From the NCBI RefSeq assembly GCF_000373925.1, contig NZ_KB892779.1, positions 113,754 to 177,753 of the forward strand: a DNA stretch of 64,000 nucleotides, in the 5' to 3' direction. Positions within the stretch are counted from its first letter, which is position 1. Each line of letters starts with the position of its first letter. The notes under the pieces were generated by a model, which was not told the origin of the DNA, ran no database searches, and saw nothing but the letters and a program-made list of their open reading frames with translations. The translations under genes were made by a program, and so were the position numbers. Of this stretch, positions 8,669-17,089 are shown piece after piece. The stretch comes from Actinopolymorpha alba DSM 45243 (GTDB lineage Bacteria > Actinomycetota > Actinomycetes > Propionibacteriales > Actinopolymorphaceae).

Positions 8669-9592
8669 GTGGACGAGCATCGCCGAGGGTTGATCTTTGG
8701 TGCCGCCGCCTACACCATCTGGGGCCTCTTCCCCGTCTACTGGCCACTCCTCCAACCCGCCGGTGCCGTCGAGATCCTCGCGCACCGCATGACCTGGTCG
8801 CTCGCCTTCGTCGCCGTACTCCTCTGCGTGCGGCCGCGTCGAGGATGGTGGGCCGCACTGCGCACCCGCCCGCGCAGTATCGGTCTCCTCGCGATCGCGT
8901 CCCTGATCATCGCCGGGAACTGGGGCACCTACATCTGGGCCGTCAACGCCGGCCACGTCGTGGAGACCGCGCTCGGCTACTACATCAATCCGCTCGTCAC
9001 CGTGCTGGTTGGCGTCCTCGTGCTGGGCGAACGCCTGAACCGCGTGCAGTGGCTCGCGATGGGGGTCGCGACGGTCGCGGTGGTGGTGCTGACGCTGGAC
9101 TATGGCCGCCCGCCGTGGGTGGCGTTCACGCTGGCGCTGACGTTCACGGCGTACGCGTTCTGCAAGAAGAAGGCGGCGGTCGGCGCCATCGAGAGCCTCG
9201 CCGTGGAGACGACGGTGGCCGCTCCCCTGGCGCTCGGCTATCTGGTCTGGCTCCAGCTGAACGGTACGGCCGCCTTCGGCCACACCGGCGGGGGCAAGGC
9301 GTTCCTCCTCGCCGGCGCGGGTGTCGTCACGGCGATCCCGCTGCTGATGTTCGCCGCCGCGGCCACCAGGGTTTCGCTCACCATGCTGGGGCTCCTGCAG
9401 TACATCGCGCCGACCCTGCAGCTCCTGCTCGGCGTTCTCGTCTTCCGCGAGCCGATGCCACCTGGACGGCTGGTCGGATTCGGCATTGTCTGGTTGGCCC
9501 TCGTCATCTTCACCTGGGACGGCATCCGCCGGCGGCGCCGGGTGTCCCTGACCGAGCCGGGCACGGTCCCGGCGTCGACGCCGGCCCGCTGA
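8669..9592 (+). CDS. rarD: EamA-family transporter RarD
   Basis: This 307-residue inner-membrane protein has about ten hydrophobic helices and belongs to the drug/metabolite transporter superfamily. GLIFGAAAYTIWGLFPVYWPLL at the N-terminus and the segment HRMTWSLAFVAVLL are typical of the RarD subfamily, and the family length is about 300. RarD proteins were named for a link to chloramphenicol sensitivity; the true substrate is unknown. The GTG start has no ribosome site but lies seven bases after a TAATCT -10 box. A short Arg-rich cytoplasmic tail closes the protein. It is a single-gene unit, convergent with the next gene. Confidence 0.88.
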   Translation: MDEHRRGLIFGAAAYTIWGLFPVYWPLLQPAGAVEILAHRMTWSLAFVAVLLCVRPRRGWWAALRTRPRSIGLLAIASLIIAGNWGTYIWAVNAGHVVETALGYYINPLVTVLVGVLVLGERLNRVQWLAMGVATVAVVVLTLDYGRPPWVAFTLALTFTAYAFCKKKAAVGAIESLAVETTVAAPLALGYLVWLQLNGTAAFGHTGGGKAFLLAGAGVVTAIPLLMFAAAATRVSLTMLGLLQYIAPTLQLLLGVLVFREPMPPGRLVGFGIVWLALVIFTWDGIRRRRRVSLTEPGTVPASTPAR

Positions 9593-9595
9593 GCG

Positions 9596-9622
9596 GGCTG
9601 CCGCCGCCCCCACAGGGCAGCC
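9596..9622. terminator. Hairpin between convergent genes
   Basis: GGCTGCC (9596-9602) pairs with GGCAGCC (9616-9622) over a 13-base loop, inside the 45-base gap between rarD and the minus-strand gene. It would act on both strands. Confidence 0.5.
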
Positions 9623-9637
9623 ACACAAAAGCCCAAC

Positions 9638-10411
9638 TCAGTCCAGCGCGAGGATCCGCTCGGCCATCGCCACGAAGACCTCCCGCCGGCGCCCGAGCGT
9701 CACCGGCACCCACAACGAGCGTTCGAGCCCGGCGATCCCGGGGTCCATCCCGAACCTCGCCACCCAGTGCTGCAGCCATTTCGGATGCGGGCAGTAGCGG
9801 TGCTCCGCCGAGAACCACGCCACGAGCGCGTGGCGGAGCACCTTGCTCAGGATCTCGTGGAAGAGCAACCCGTCGCCGCGCCGCGCACATCCGGCGAGGT
9901 CGCGGTCGTACGACGGGAGTTCGGCCGCGAGGACGGCCCGGGAGCGTTCGATCAGCAGCGGAGGGAACGTCGTGAGGTCGGTCCGGGCCTCGGCAGCACG
10001 GCCGTCGTCGGTGAACACCCGGCCGTAGGCGAAGCCCGCCACGGAGTACAACGCCATCGACGGGTCGGTGTCCTCCCAACCCCATCCGGAACGGATGTCG
10101 CGGATCCAGCCGCAGAACGTGTCGTGCGTCTTGTGGGAGACCTCGATCTGCTGGCCGTTGACCCAGAACCTGTCCAGCGCGAAGCCTGGATAATCGTACT
10201 GGATCGGCTTGCCAGGCCCGTTGTGCAGGTCCTTCATCGCCGTGGAGCGGTTACGGGGTGGTGCGCTGCCATCCCAGACCATGATCAGGTCGAGGTCTGA
10301 GTCGTGGGTGAATCCCGCGACCACCGGACCCTGACCGTAGGCGAAAGCCAAGCCGGGCACCCGCCGATAGGCGGTGGTGACGCGCGTTGCGATCTCCAGA
10401 GCCGAATCCAC
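9638..10411 (-). CDS. Nucleotidyltransferase-fold protein of unknown substrate
   Basis: This protein of about 257 residues carries a nucleotidyltransferase-like N-terminal domain. GQGPVVAGFTHDSDLDLIMVW near residues 30-50 gives the acidic DLDL pair of the metal site, although the family Gly-Ser before it reads Ala-Gly here. The C-terminal half is helical, as in DUF4037-type and minor nucleotidyltransferases. GTG at 10411 is chosen because GAGGAGG lies nine bases upstream; a longer frame reaches 10429. It is a single gene, divergent from the PhoX gene across 273 bases. The substrate is unknown and I do not assign one. Confidence 0.7.
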   Translation of the reverse strand: MDSALEIATRVTTAYRRVPGLAFAYGQGPVVAGFTHDSDLDLIMVWDGSAPPRNRSTAMKDLHNGPGKPIQYDYPGFALDRFWVNGQQIEVSHKTHDTFCGWIRDIRSGWGWEDTDPSMALYSVAGFAYGRVFTDDGRAAEARTDLTTFPPLLIERSRAVLAAELPSYDRDLAGCARRGDGLLFHEILSKVLRHALVAWFSAEHRYCPHPKWLQHWVARFGMDPGIAGLERSLWVPVTLGRRREVFVAMAERILALD

Positions 10412-10684
10412 GCCCGATATCCTCCTCACCCGAGCGCCGTCGCGCAGCCCCTGGGGGCAAACCCGTCGTGCTCGTCGCTGACCGGATCCCCGTTGATGCC
10501 TGTGAACGCAGCTCTATCCAAACAGAACGTCACCGCACCTCGTCGTTCCGTCAGCCGCGATCTTGTCGTCGTACGCTCGCTTCCTCCGTGTCACCCCGTG
10601 TTCAGATTGGCGTCGTGGCACGCTCGTCGGAACCCCTTAGGTTCGCGCCGAAGACGTCAGCCAAGCACCAGGAGTGCCCCGACG

Positions 10685-12703
10685 ATGAAGCGTCTCCTTC
10701 CTCTGCTCACCCCACATGGCTCTCGCAGCCGGATGACGTGCACGTTCCGCTGCGGGAACGCCTGTGACCACCCGGTGCCCAACCCGACCGACAACCCGTA
10801 CTTCGGTGATGTCGTCGCGGCCGCGGTCTCCCGGCGTTCACTCCTCAAGGGCAGTGCCGCCGGCGCGCTTGTGCTCAGCGCCGGGGGCGCCCTCGCCGCT
10901 GGCCCGGCGGCCGCCGCCGCACCTCCGCAGCCTGAGGGCTCCACGCGCCCGCTCGGCACCCGCGTCGACAGCCTCGACTTCGAGCCCGTCGCCCCGAACA
11001 AGCAGGACGCGCTCGTGGTGCCGCGCGGCTTCCAGCAGGCTGTGGTCGCCGCCTGGGGTGACCCGGTGGTGCCGTCGGCTCCGGCGTTCGACTTCGAGCA
11101 CCAGACGCCCGCCGCGCAGGCCAAGCAGTTCGGCTACAACTGCGACTACTCGACGATCCTTCCGCTGGGCAGGAGCCGCACCGGTCAGGAGCGCGCGCTG
11201 CTCATCGTCAACCACGAGTACACCGACGAGATCCTGATGTTCCGCGGCTGGACGGACGGCAAGGCCGCCTCGCTGGAGCAGCTCCAGATCGCGATGGCCG
11301 CACACGGCGTGAGCGTCGTCGAGATCGAGCGGGTCGGCCAGACCGGACGCTGGAAGCTCGTGACCTCTGGCCGGCGTTCGTTCAACCGGCGGCTCACGGC
11401 GACCACGCCGTTCGTCGTCACCGGCCCGGCCGCGGGCCACGAGCTGCTCACCACCAAGGCCGACCCGACCGGGCGTCGGGTCCTCGGCACCCTCAACGAC
11501 TGCGCGGGTGGCACGACTCCGTGGGGCACGACCCTGCACGGTGAGGAGAACTTCAACCAGTACTTCGAGGCCTCCGGAGCCATCGACCCGGCGTACGTCG
11601 ACGCGTTCAAACGATACGGCCTGCCCACCGGCCCCGCGGCCGGCAAGTCCTGGGCGCGGGTCGACGAGCGCTTCGACCTGACGAAGAACCCGCACGAGGC
11701 CAACCGGTTCGGCTGGATCGTCGAGCTCGACCCCTACGACCCCGACTCCACGCCGCGCAAGCGCACGATGCTCGGCCGGTTCAAGCACGAGGGCGCCACG
11801 GTCACCCTCGCCGCCGACGGCCGGGCGGTGGCCTACCTCGGTGACGACGAGCGCTTCGACTACCTCTACAAGTTCGTGTCGCGGGACCGTTACAAGCGCG
11901 GGAGCAGCGCGACGATCCACCGGCACAACATGAGCCTGCTCGACGCCGGAACGCTCTACGTCGCGAAGTTCACCGGCGACGGCACCGCTGATGGCGAGTA
12001 CGACGGCATCGGTGGGTGGATCCCGCTGACCAGCGACAAGAAGTCGTACGTCCCCGGGATGTCGGTCGCCGAGGTGCTGGTCAACACCCGGCTCGCGGCT
12101 GACAAGGTGAGCCCAACAAAGATGGACCGGCCCGAGGACGTCGAGCGCAACCCGGTCACCGGCTCGGTCTACATGGTGTGCACCAACAACTCCAGCCGCA
12201 CCGCCTCCCAGGTCGACGAGGCCAACCCGCGGCCGGCGAACAAGCACGGCCACATCGTGGAGATCGACGAGTCCCGGGGCGACGCCGGTTCGCTGAGGTT
12301 CGACTGGCGGCTCTTCCTCGTGTGCGGTGACCCGAACGACCCCTCGACCTACTTCGGTGGGTACGACAAGTCGAAGGTCAGCCCGATCTCCTGCCCCGAC
12401 AACGTGGCGTTCGACGCGGCGGGGAACCTCTGGATCGCCACCGACGGCAACGCGCTCGGCTCGAACGACGGCCTCTTCGCCACACCGGTGAAGGGACCCG
12501 AGCGCGGGCACGTCAAGCAGTTCCTGACAGTGCCGCTCGGTGCCGAGACCTGCGGCCCGATCGTGAGCCAGGACCAGCGGACCGTGTTCGTCGCGGTCCA
12601 GCACCCGGGCGAGATCGACGGCGCCACGCCTGAGCAGCCGGCTTCGCACTGGCCGTACGGCGACCAGCCCCGCCCGGCGGTCGCCTGCGTCTGGAAGGAC
12701 TGA
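10685..12703 (+). CDS. PhoX/DUF839-family Tat-exported protein
   Basis: This protein of about 672 residues belongs to the DUF839 (PhoX alkaline phosphatase) family, calcium-dependent beta-propeller phosphomonoesterases. A twin-arginine signal SRRSLLKGSAAG at residues 49-60 and a long Ala-rich hydrophobic stretch direct it to the Tat pathway. An extra N-terminal part with three cysteines precedes it, as in other actinobacterial members. LLIVNHEYTDEILMF, GTTLHGEENFNQYF, RPEDVERNPVTGSVYMVCTNN and CPDNVAFDAAGNLWIATDGN are family hallmarks with likely metal-ligand residues. ATG 10685 has AGGAG about twelve bases before it. The frame stays open far upstream but is atypical there. Confidence 0.9.
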   Translation: MKRLLPLLTPHGSRSRMTCTFRCGNACDHPVPNPTDNPYFGDVVAAAVSRRSLLKGSAAGALVLSAGGALAAGPAAAAAPPQPEGSTRPLGTRVDSLDFEPVAPNKQDALVVPRGFQQAVVAAWGDPVVPSAPAFDFEHQTPAAQAKQFGYNCDYSTILPLGRSRTGQERALLIVNHEYTDEILMFRGWTDGKAASLEQLQIAMAAHGVSVVEIERVGQTGRWKLVTSGRRSFNRRLTATTPFVVTGPAAGHELLTTKADPTGRRVLGTLNDCAGGTTPWGTTLHGEENFNQYFEASGAIDPAYVDAFKRYGLPTGPAAGKSWARVDERFDLTKNPHEANRFGWIVELDPYDPDSTPRKRTMLGRFKHEGATVTLAADGRAVAYLGDDERFDYLYKFVSRDRYKRGSSATIHRHNMSLLDAGTLYVAKFTGDGTADGEYDGIGGWIPLTSDKKSYVPGMSVAEVLVNTRLAADKVSPTKMDRPEDVERNPVTGSVYMVCTNNSSRTASQVDEANPRPANKHGHIVEIDESRGDAGSLRFDWRLFLVCGDPNDPSTYFGGYDKSKVSPISCPDNVAFDAAGNLWIATDGNALGSNDGLFATPVKGPERGHVKQFLTVPLGAETCGPIVSQDQRTVFVAVQHPGEIDGATPEQPASHWPYGDQPRPAVACVWKD

Positions 12704-12717
12704 GTTTTTTTGAATGT

Positions 12718-12758
12718 GAGCCCGACGGTCTGACCCGCGTGGTCAGGCCGGCGGGCTC
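12718..12758. terminator. Hairpin between convergent PhoX and MOSC genes
   Basis: GAGCCCG (12718-12724) pairs with CGGGCTC (12752-12758), with an inner CTGACC/GGTCAG pair. It overlaps the last codons of the minus-strand MOSC gene. A T7 run at 12705-12711 precedes it on the plus strand and so does not form a classic terminator tail for PhoX. Confidence 0.45.
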
Positions 12759-13567
12759 GCGTCCATCCGGTCGCTCGCGTCCACCGGGTCGCCGACCCGC
12801 ACGATTCCAGGCGCGACCGGCGCCAGGTTCATCCCGAACACCGCGTCTTTGCCGAACCTCCGGCGCCGGGCCAGCATCGCCAGCGGTTGCTGCCCCTGTC
12901 GTTCGCCAGTGACCTGGTCGGTTGTCGTGACCACGCAGCGCCCGCAGGGCTTGGTCGTCCGCAGCGAGAGGCCGGGGAGCCGTAGGCCGGCCCAGCGGTC
13001 CTCGTCCCAGGCGGGCGCACCTGACACCACCAGGTTCGGGCGGAACCTGGCCATGGGCACCGGCTCCTCCCCCGCCTCGACCAGCCAGTCGTTCAGGGCG
13101 GCCAGCGATCCGTCCGTGGTGACCAGGAGCGGATAGCCGTCAGCGAACGCGGCCTGGGTGCCGTACGTCGCGTTCAGCGGGCGACGAGCCGGATCGTCCA
13201 GCCACACCAGGCGTACCGCCGCGCCGAGGTACGCCGAGAACCACTCATGCGCCTCGCGCCCGGCCTCCACCGCCGCGAAGCTGGCCTTCCACACCCGGAC
13301 CGGCACGAGGGTCGCGGGCGTCGGGCGCGGCTCCCGCACCGCGAGCGATCCGAACCCGTCCGCGCTCACCTCCACCCCGCCAGTGATCAGACGGGGCGTC
13401 ACGCGAGCCAACGCGGGATGCTCCCGCTGGCTCAGGAAGCGGCCCGTCCCGTCGACCACCATCCACCGCCGGTCGTCGGCCGGCCCCCACAGCTCCGCTC
13501 GCAGCTGCGTGACGTCGGTGCCGCGGCATCCCTTGATCGGGTAGACGTGGAGGGAGGAGACGCGCAT
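12743..13567 (-). CDS. MOSC domain-containing protein
   Basis: This 274-residue protein has a MOSC N-terminal beta-barrel domain (SSLHVYPIKGCRGTDV, residues 4-19) and a C-terminal MOSC domain. The invariant cysteine is in LRTTKPCGRCVVTTTDQVTGER near residues 203-224, and RFRPNLVVSG is another hallmark. This is the YcbX/mARC type, which binds a molybdenum cofactor and in characterised members reduces N-hydroxylated compounds. The neighbouring MocA-like gene fits a molybdenum-cofactor theme. The two genes start back to back. The exact reaction is inferred from the family. Confidence 0.88.
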   Translation of the reverse strand: MRVSSLHVYPIKGCRGTDVTQLRAELWGPADDRRWMVVDGTGRFLSQREHPALARVTPRLITGGVEVSADGFGSLAVREPRPTPATLVPVRVWKASFAAVEAGREAHEWFSAYLGAAVRLVWLDDPARRPLNATYGTQAAFADGYPLLVTTDGSLAALNDWLVEAGEEPVPMARFRPNLVVSGAPAWDEDRWAGLRLPGLSLRTTKPCGRCVVTTTDQVTGERQGQQPLAMLARRRRFGKDAVFGMNLAPVAPGIVRVGDPVDASDRMDASPPA

Positions 13568-13619
13568 GGCGCCCAGTTTCCTATGCCGGCACCTCGGCGC
13601 TGACCGGTGGCCGGCGCAC

Positions 13620-13668
13620 TACGGTGAGGTGCATGCGCGACGACCAAGCCGGGTTGGCCCGGCGATGA
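13620..13668 (+). promoter_or_regulatory. Putative promoter and 11-codon leader peptide
   Basis: TACGGT at 13620-13625 fits a -10 box. An ATG seven bases later (13633) opens an 11-codon frame, MRDDQAGLARR, whose TGA at 13666-13668 overlaps the ATG of the next gene (ATGA). The next gene has no ribosome site of its own, so translation could be coupled to this leader. The leader is inferred from spacing and overlap only. Confidence 0.35.
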
Positions 13669-14264
13669 GGGTTGGTGGGTTGCTGCTCGCCGCGGGTGCT
13701 GGACGGCGGCTTGGCCAGCCCAAGGCGCTGGTGCCTTTCGACGGCCAGCTCCTCGTCGAACGCGGCGTCGCCCTTCTCACGGGCGCGGGATGCGCGCCTG
13801 TCCACGTCGTACTCGGTGCGGCGTACGACGAGATCCTCGTCACCGCCGACCTCGCCGAGGCGACCCCGGTCCACAACCCAGCCTGGGCGAGCGGCATGGG
13901 CTCCTCCCTGCGTACCGGCCTCGCTTCCCTGTCGCCGGAGGTCGAGGCGGTGGTGGTCGCGCTGGTGGACCAGCCGTTGGTCACCGCCGCGGCGGTCCGC
14001 CGGCTGCTCACGGCGTACCAGGAGGGCGCGACGGTCGCCGTGGCGACGTACGACGGCCAACCCCGCAACCCGGTCCTGCTCGGACGCGCGGTGTGGGCGG
14101 AGGTCGCCGCGCTTGCCGAAGGGGACCTGGGCGCCCGCGCGTACCTCCGGGCCCACCCCGAACTCCTCACCCAGGTGCCCTGCGACGATGTCGGTTCCCC
14201 CGACGACGTCGACACGCCACAGGATCTCGCCACCCTGCGGGAGCGCAAGGTAGCCGGCAGTTGA
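13665..14264 (+). CDS. MocA/MobA-like nucleotidyltransferase
   Basis: This protein of about 199 residues belongs to the MobA-like NTP transferase family, which includes MocA (CTP:molybdopterin cytidylyltransferase). The N-terminal loop LLLAAGAGRRLGQPKAL binds the nucleotide. NPAWASGMGSSLRTGL (near 68-83) and VVVALVDQPLVTA (near 95-107) are MocA hallmarks. MocA serves xanthine-dehydrogenase-type enzymes, none of which is in the window. The start at 13665 has no ribosome site but overlaps the stop of a short leader frame; GTG 13629 would add 12 residues. It starts next to the divergent MOSC gene, which supports a cofactor role. Confidence 0.8.
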   Translation: MRVGGLLLAAGAGRRLGQPKALVPFDGQLLVERGVALLTGAGCAPVHVVLGAAYDEILVTADLAEATPVHNPAWASGMGSSLRTGLASLSPEVEAVVVALVDQPLVTAAAVRRLLTAYQEGATVAVATYDGQPRNPVLLGRAVWAEVAALAEGDLGARAYLRAHPELLTQVPCDDVGSPDDVDTPQDLATLRERKVAGS

Positions 14265-14314
14265 TATCGCGTCCGGTATTCGTTGTTCGTCAGGCGACCG
14301 CGGCGATCAACTCC

Positions 14315-14320
14315 TAGACT
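14315..14320 (+). promoter_or_regulatory. -10 box of a leaderless promoter
   Basis: TAGACT lies eight bases before the GTG at 14329, with no ribosome site between. This suggests that the mRNA begins at the start codon. Confidence 0.45.
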
Positions 14321-14328
14321 CGACCGCC

Positions 14329-14874
14329 GTGAGAAGGCAGTCGGCGGGAAAGCACGCGGTGTTCGTCGACGACTCCGGACGCCGGCACCGCCTGCTCCGC
14401 CGGGTGGGCGTCGCGCTCGGCGGCGTTCTCGTCGTGGCACTGACGCTGTTCTGTGTGAGCCTCTTCACCGGCTCCGGACTTACACCGACTCCGTGGAGCC
14501 TGCGCGACCCAGAGTCCAGTTCCAGTCCCCGCGCGACCCCTTCCCCCAGTGCGACCCCGAGCGGTCGGGAGCAACGCAAGGGCGACACCCACTCCGCCCC
14601 GGCCAGAGACGACGAGCCGACGACGCGGACCTCGCCCTCTCCCTCTCCCTCTCCCTCGCCCTCGCGCAGTCCAGCACCCGCGCCGAGGGGCACGCGTGAG
14701 CCCAGCAGGGCTCCGACCGCCACCCCCACGGCGAAGCCCACCCCGACACCCACCAAGACCCAGGGCCGGCGCGGGCGCGGGCAGTCCCCGAAGCCACCCA
14801 ATCCACGCGGTCGCGCCAGCAACTCCCCCGCGCCGATCACCCGTTCCGCCGGCGAACTCCTCCCTCCGCGCTGA
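14329..14874 (+). CDS. Small membrane protein with Ser/Thr/Pro-rich tail
   Basis: This 181-residue protein has no recognised domain. Residues 1-22 are basic (RRHRLLRR), a single membrane segment follows (VGVALGGVLVVALTLFCVSL, about 23-42), and the remaining 135 residues are a low-complexity Ser/Pro/Thr/Arg tract that includes an SPSPSPSPSPS run. The topology suggests a short cytoplasmic N-terminus and a disordered outer tail that could cross the cell wall. Its stop is one base from the start of the deacetylase/glycosyltransferase gene, so the two are cotranscribed and the protein may help that synthase. The role is inference from position. Confidence 0.65.
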   Translation: MRRQSAGKHAVFVDDSGRRHRLLRRVGVALGGVLVVALTLFCVSLFTGSGLTPTPWSLRDPESSSSPRATPSPSATPSGREQRKGDTHSAPARDDEPTTRTSPSPSPSPSPSRSPAPAPRGTREPSRAPTATPTAKPTPTPTKTQGRRGRGQSPKPPNPRGRASNSPAPITRSAGELLPPR

Positions 14875-14875
14875 G

Positions 14876-17065
14876 GTGGCACGACACATCCGGCTCCGGG
14901 AGCCACGCCACCACTGGACGCTCGTCTGTCTCCTGCTCGCCGCGCTCATCGGGGTCCTGCTGATCGAGGGGTACGTGCAGCGAAGCTGGGGCGACCTTTC
15001 CGTCTCGACGCCGCGCGCCACCCAGCCGAGCGGCCCCGCTCTCGACAACGCCCGGCCGGTGGTCGACCTCAGCGGTGACCGTCCCTCCAGCGCCGGCATG
15101 CCGGACCGAACGATCGCACTCACCTTCGATGACGGGCCCGATCCCCGCTGGACGCCGGAGATCCTCGAGGTACTCCGCCGGCACCGGGCCCGGGCGACGT
15201 TCTTCGTCCTTGGTTCGAAGGTGGCCACGCACCCGGACCTGACCCGGCGGATCGTCGCCGAGGGGCACGAACTCGGATCGCACACCTATACCCACGTCGA
15301 CCTCGGTGCGCTCCCGCCCTGGCAACGCCAACTCGAGCTGGCCCTTACCCAGAAGGCACTCGCGGGCGCCGTCGGCGAGCACACCCGGCTGGTCCGGCCG
15401 CCGTACTCCTCGACGCCGTCCGGCCTGTCCGGACCGGAGTACGCCGCGGCGCGGGCCGTGAGCCGCGACGGCTACCTGGTCGTATTCGCCGACCATGACA
15501 CCCGTGACTGGTCTGGGCGTACGCCCGAGCAGATCGTGACCGCGGCGGAGCCATCCGACCAGCGCGGCGCGGTGGTCCTACTCCACGATTCCGGCGGCGA
15601 CCGGAAGGCGACCGTGGCCGCGGTCGACCGCCTGCTGACCCGGCTCGACCACCAGGGGTACCGCTTCACCACCCTGTCTGACGGGTTGAGCCTGCCCGAC
15701 ACCAGCACACCCGTGAGCGTCCCGGAGCGCATGACGGGGCTGACCCTCATCGGTGCGCAGCAGATCGGTCGGGCCACCGCTGTCGGGCTCACCTTCGCGC
15801 TGGCGATCGCGGGGGTTCTCACCCTGGCCCGGGTGTTCATCCTGGCCGGGTTCGCTCGCCTGCACGTACGCAGGACCCGCGGTACGAGGGCCCGATCCGG
15901 AACCCTGCGATGGCGCTACCCCCCGCCCGTCTCGGTCGTCGTACCCGCATACAACGAGGCGGCCGGGATCGCCGCCACGGTCCGTTCACTCGTCCACACC
16001 CGCTACCCGGGCGAGGTCGAGGTGATCGTGGTCGACGACGGCTCGACCGACAACACCGCGGCGATCGCGGCCCGGCTCGGACTGCGGGGCGTCACCGTCA
16101 TCCGGCAGGCCAATGCTGGCAAGCCGGCCGCACTCAACACCGGAATCGCGCATGCCAGGCACGACATCCTGATCCTGATCGACGGTGACACGGTCTTTCA
16201 GCCCGACACCATCGAACGCCTGGTCCCGCATTTCGCCGACCCCGCGGTCGGCGCGGTGAGCGGCAACACCAAGGTCGGGAACGCCGGCGGCATCCTGGGA
16301 CGCTGGCAGCACATCGAGTACGTCATCGGGTTCAACCTGGACCGCCGGATGTTCGACGTCCTCGAATGCATGCCGACCGTGCCTGGCGCGATCGGCGCCT
16401 TCCGCCGGCAGGCGCTCGACAGTGCGGCGGGGATGGGCGCGCCGGCACGCAGCAGGACCGGCACTGCGGGCCCGATCAGTGCCAACACGCTCGCCGAGGA
16501 CACCGACCTCACCATGGCGATCTGTCGAGCGGGTTGGCGGGTGGTCTACGAGGAAAGCGCCCAGGCATGGACCGAGGCACCGAGCTCGCTACGACAGTTG
16601 TGGCGCCAGCGCTACCGCTGGTGCTACGGAACGCTGCAGTCGATGTGGAAACACCGGCGGGCTCTGGTCGAACGCGGGCCCGCGGGGCGGTTCGGGCGTC
16701 GGGCCCTGCCCTACCTGGCGGTGTTCCAGGTGGCGCTACCGCTGCTCGCTCCTGCCGTCGACGTGTTCGCGATGTACGGCTTGCTGTTCGGTGAACCGGT
16801 GCGGGTGCTCGGCGTCTGGGCGGCGTTCCTTGTCGTGCAGCTCTTCATCGGGGCGTACGCGCTCCGGCTGGACGGCGAACGCCTCACACCGTTGTGGACC
16901 CTGCCGCTGCAGCAGTTCGTGTATCGCCAGCTGATGTATCTCGTCGTGATCCAGTCCGTCGTGACGGCGTTGGTGGGTGCACCGCTGCGCTGGCACGCGA
17001 TCCGCCGCGAGGGCACCTTCGCCAAACCGGAGGATCTGTCGCCGCGGGGCGTCCCCGTGCCCTGA
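14876..17065 (+). CDS. Bifunctional polysaccharide deacetylase / family 2 glycosyltransferase
   Basis: This protein of about 729 residues joins two enzymes. An N-terminal membrane helix (about 18-38) anchors an outward NodB-type polysaccharide deacetylase: TFDDGPDPRWTPEILEVLRR carries the catalytic Asp pair, HTYTHVD the metal ligands, and RPPYSS a further motif. A second membrane segment then leads to a processive GT2 domain with VVVPAYNEAAGI, VIVVDDGSTDNT, DGDTVFQPDT, EDTDLT and the QRYRW acceptor motif, followed by more membrane helices. Such fusions, like MatB of Streptomyces, make and deacetylate a poly-N-acetylglucosamine-type surface polymer. GTG 14876 follows the upstream stop directly. 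The polymer identity is inferred. Confidence 0.85.
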   Translation: MARHIRLREPRHHWTLVCLLLAALIGVLLIEGYVQRSWGDLSVSTPRATQPSGPALDNARPVVDLSGDRPSSAGMPDRTIALTFDDGPDPRWTPEILEVLRRHRARATFFVLGSKVATHPDLTRRIVAEGHELGSHTYTHVDLGALPPWQRQLELALTQKALAGAVGEHTRLVRPPYSSTPSGLSGPEYAAARAVSRDGYLVVFADHDTRDWSGRTPEQIVTAAEPSDQRGAVVLLHDSGGDRKATVAAVDRLLTRLDHQGYRFTTLSDGLSLPDTSTPVSVPERMTGLTLIGAQQIGRATAVGLTFALAIAGVLTLARVFILAGFARLHVRRTRGTRARSGTLRWRYPPPVSVVVPAYNEAAGIAATVRSLVHTRYPGEVEVIVVDDGSTDNTAAIAARLGLRGVTVIRQANAGKPAALNTGIAHARHDILILIDGDTVFQPDTIERLVPHFADPAVGAVSGNTKVGNAGGILGRWQHIEYVIGFNLDRRMFDVLECMPTVPGAIGAFRRQALDSAAGMGAPARSRTGTAGPISANTLAEDTDLTMAICRAGWRVVYEESAQAWTEAPSSLRQLWRQRYRWCYGTLQSMWKHRRALVERGPAGRFGRRALPYLAVFQVALPLLAPAVDVFAMYGLLFGEPVRVLGVWAAFLVVQLFIGAYALRLDGERLTPLWTLPLQQFVYRQLMYLVVIQSVVTALVGAPLRWHAIRREGTFAKPEDLSPRGVPVP

Positions 17066-17075
17066 TCGGACCCGC

Positions 17076-17081
17076 TAGCTT
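17076..17081 (+). promoter_or_regulatory. -10 box of a leaderless promoter
   Basis: TAGCTT is followed by eight bases and then the ATG at 17090. This is the same geometry as at 14315 and 42701 and supports the ATG as both transcription and translation start. Confidence 0.45.
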
Positions 17082-17089
17082 TGACCACC

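Noticed and set aside
10412..10684. PHO box before the PhoX gene
   Set aside because: No pair of 11-base GTTCACC-type repeats could be recognised in the divergent region.
12705..12711. T7 run after the PhoX gene as an intrinsic terminator
   Set aside because: The T-run precedes the hairpin on the plus strand, so it does not form a stem plus T-tail for PhoX; only the hairpin is kept as a candidate.
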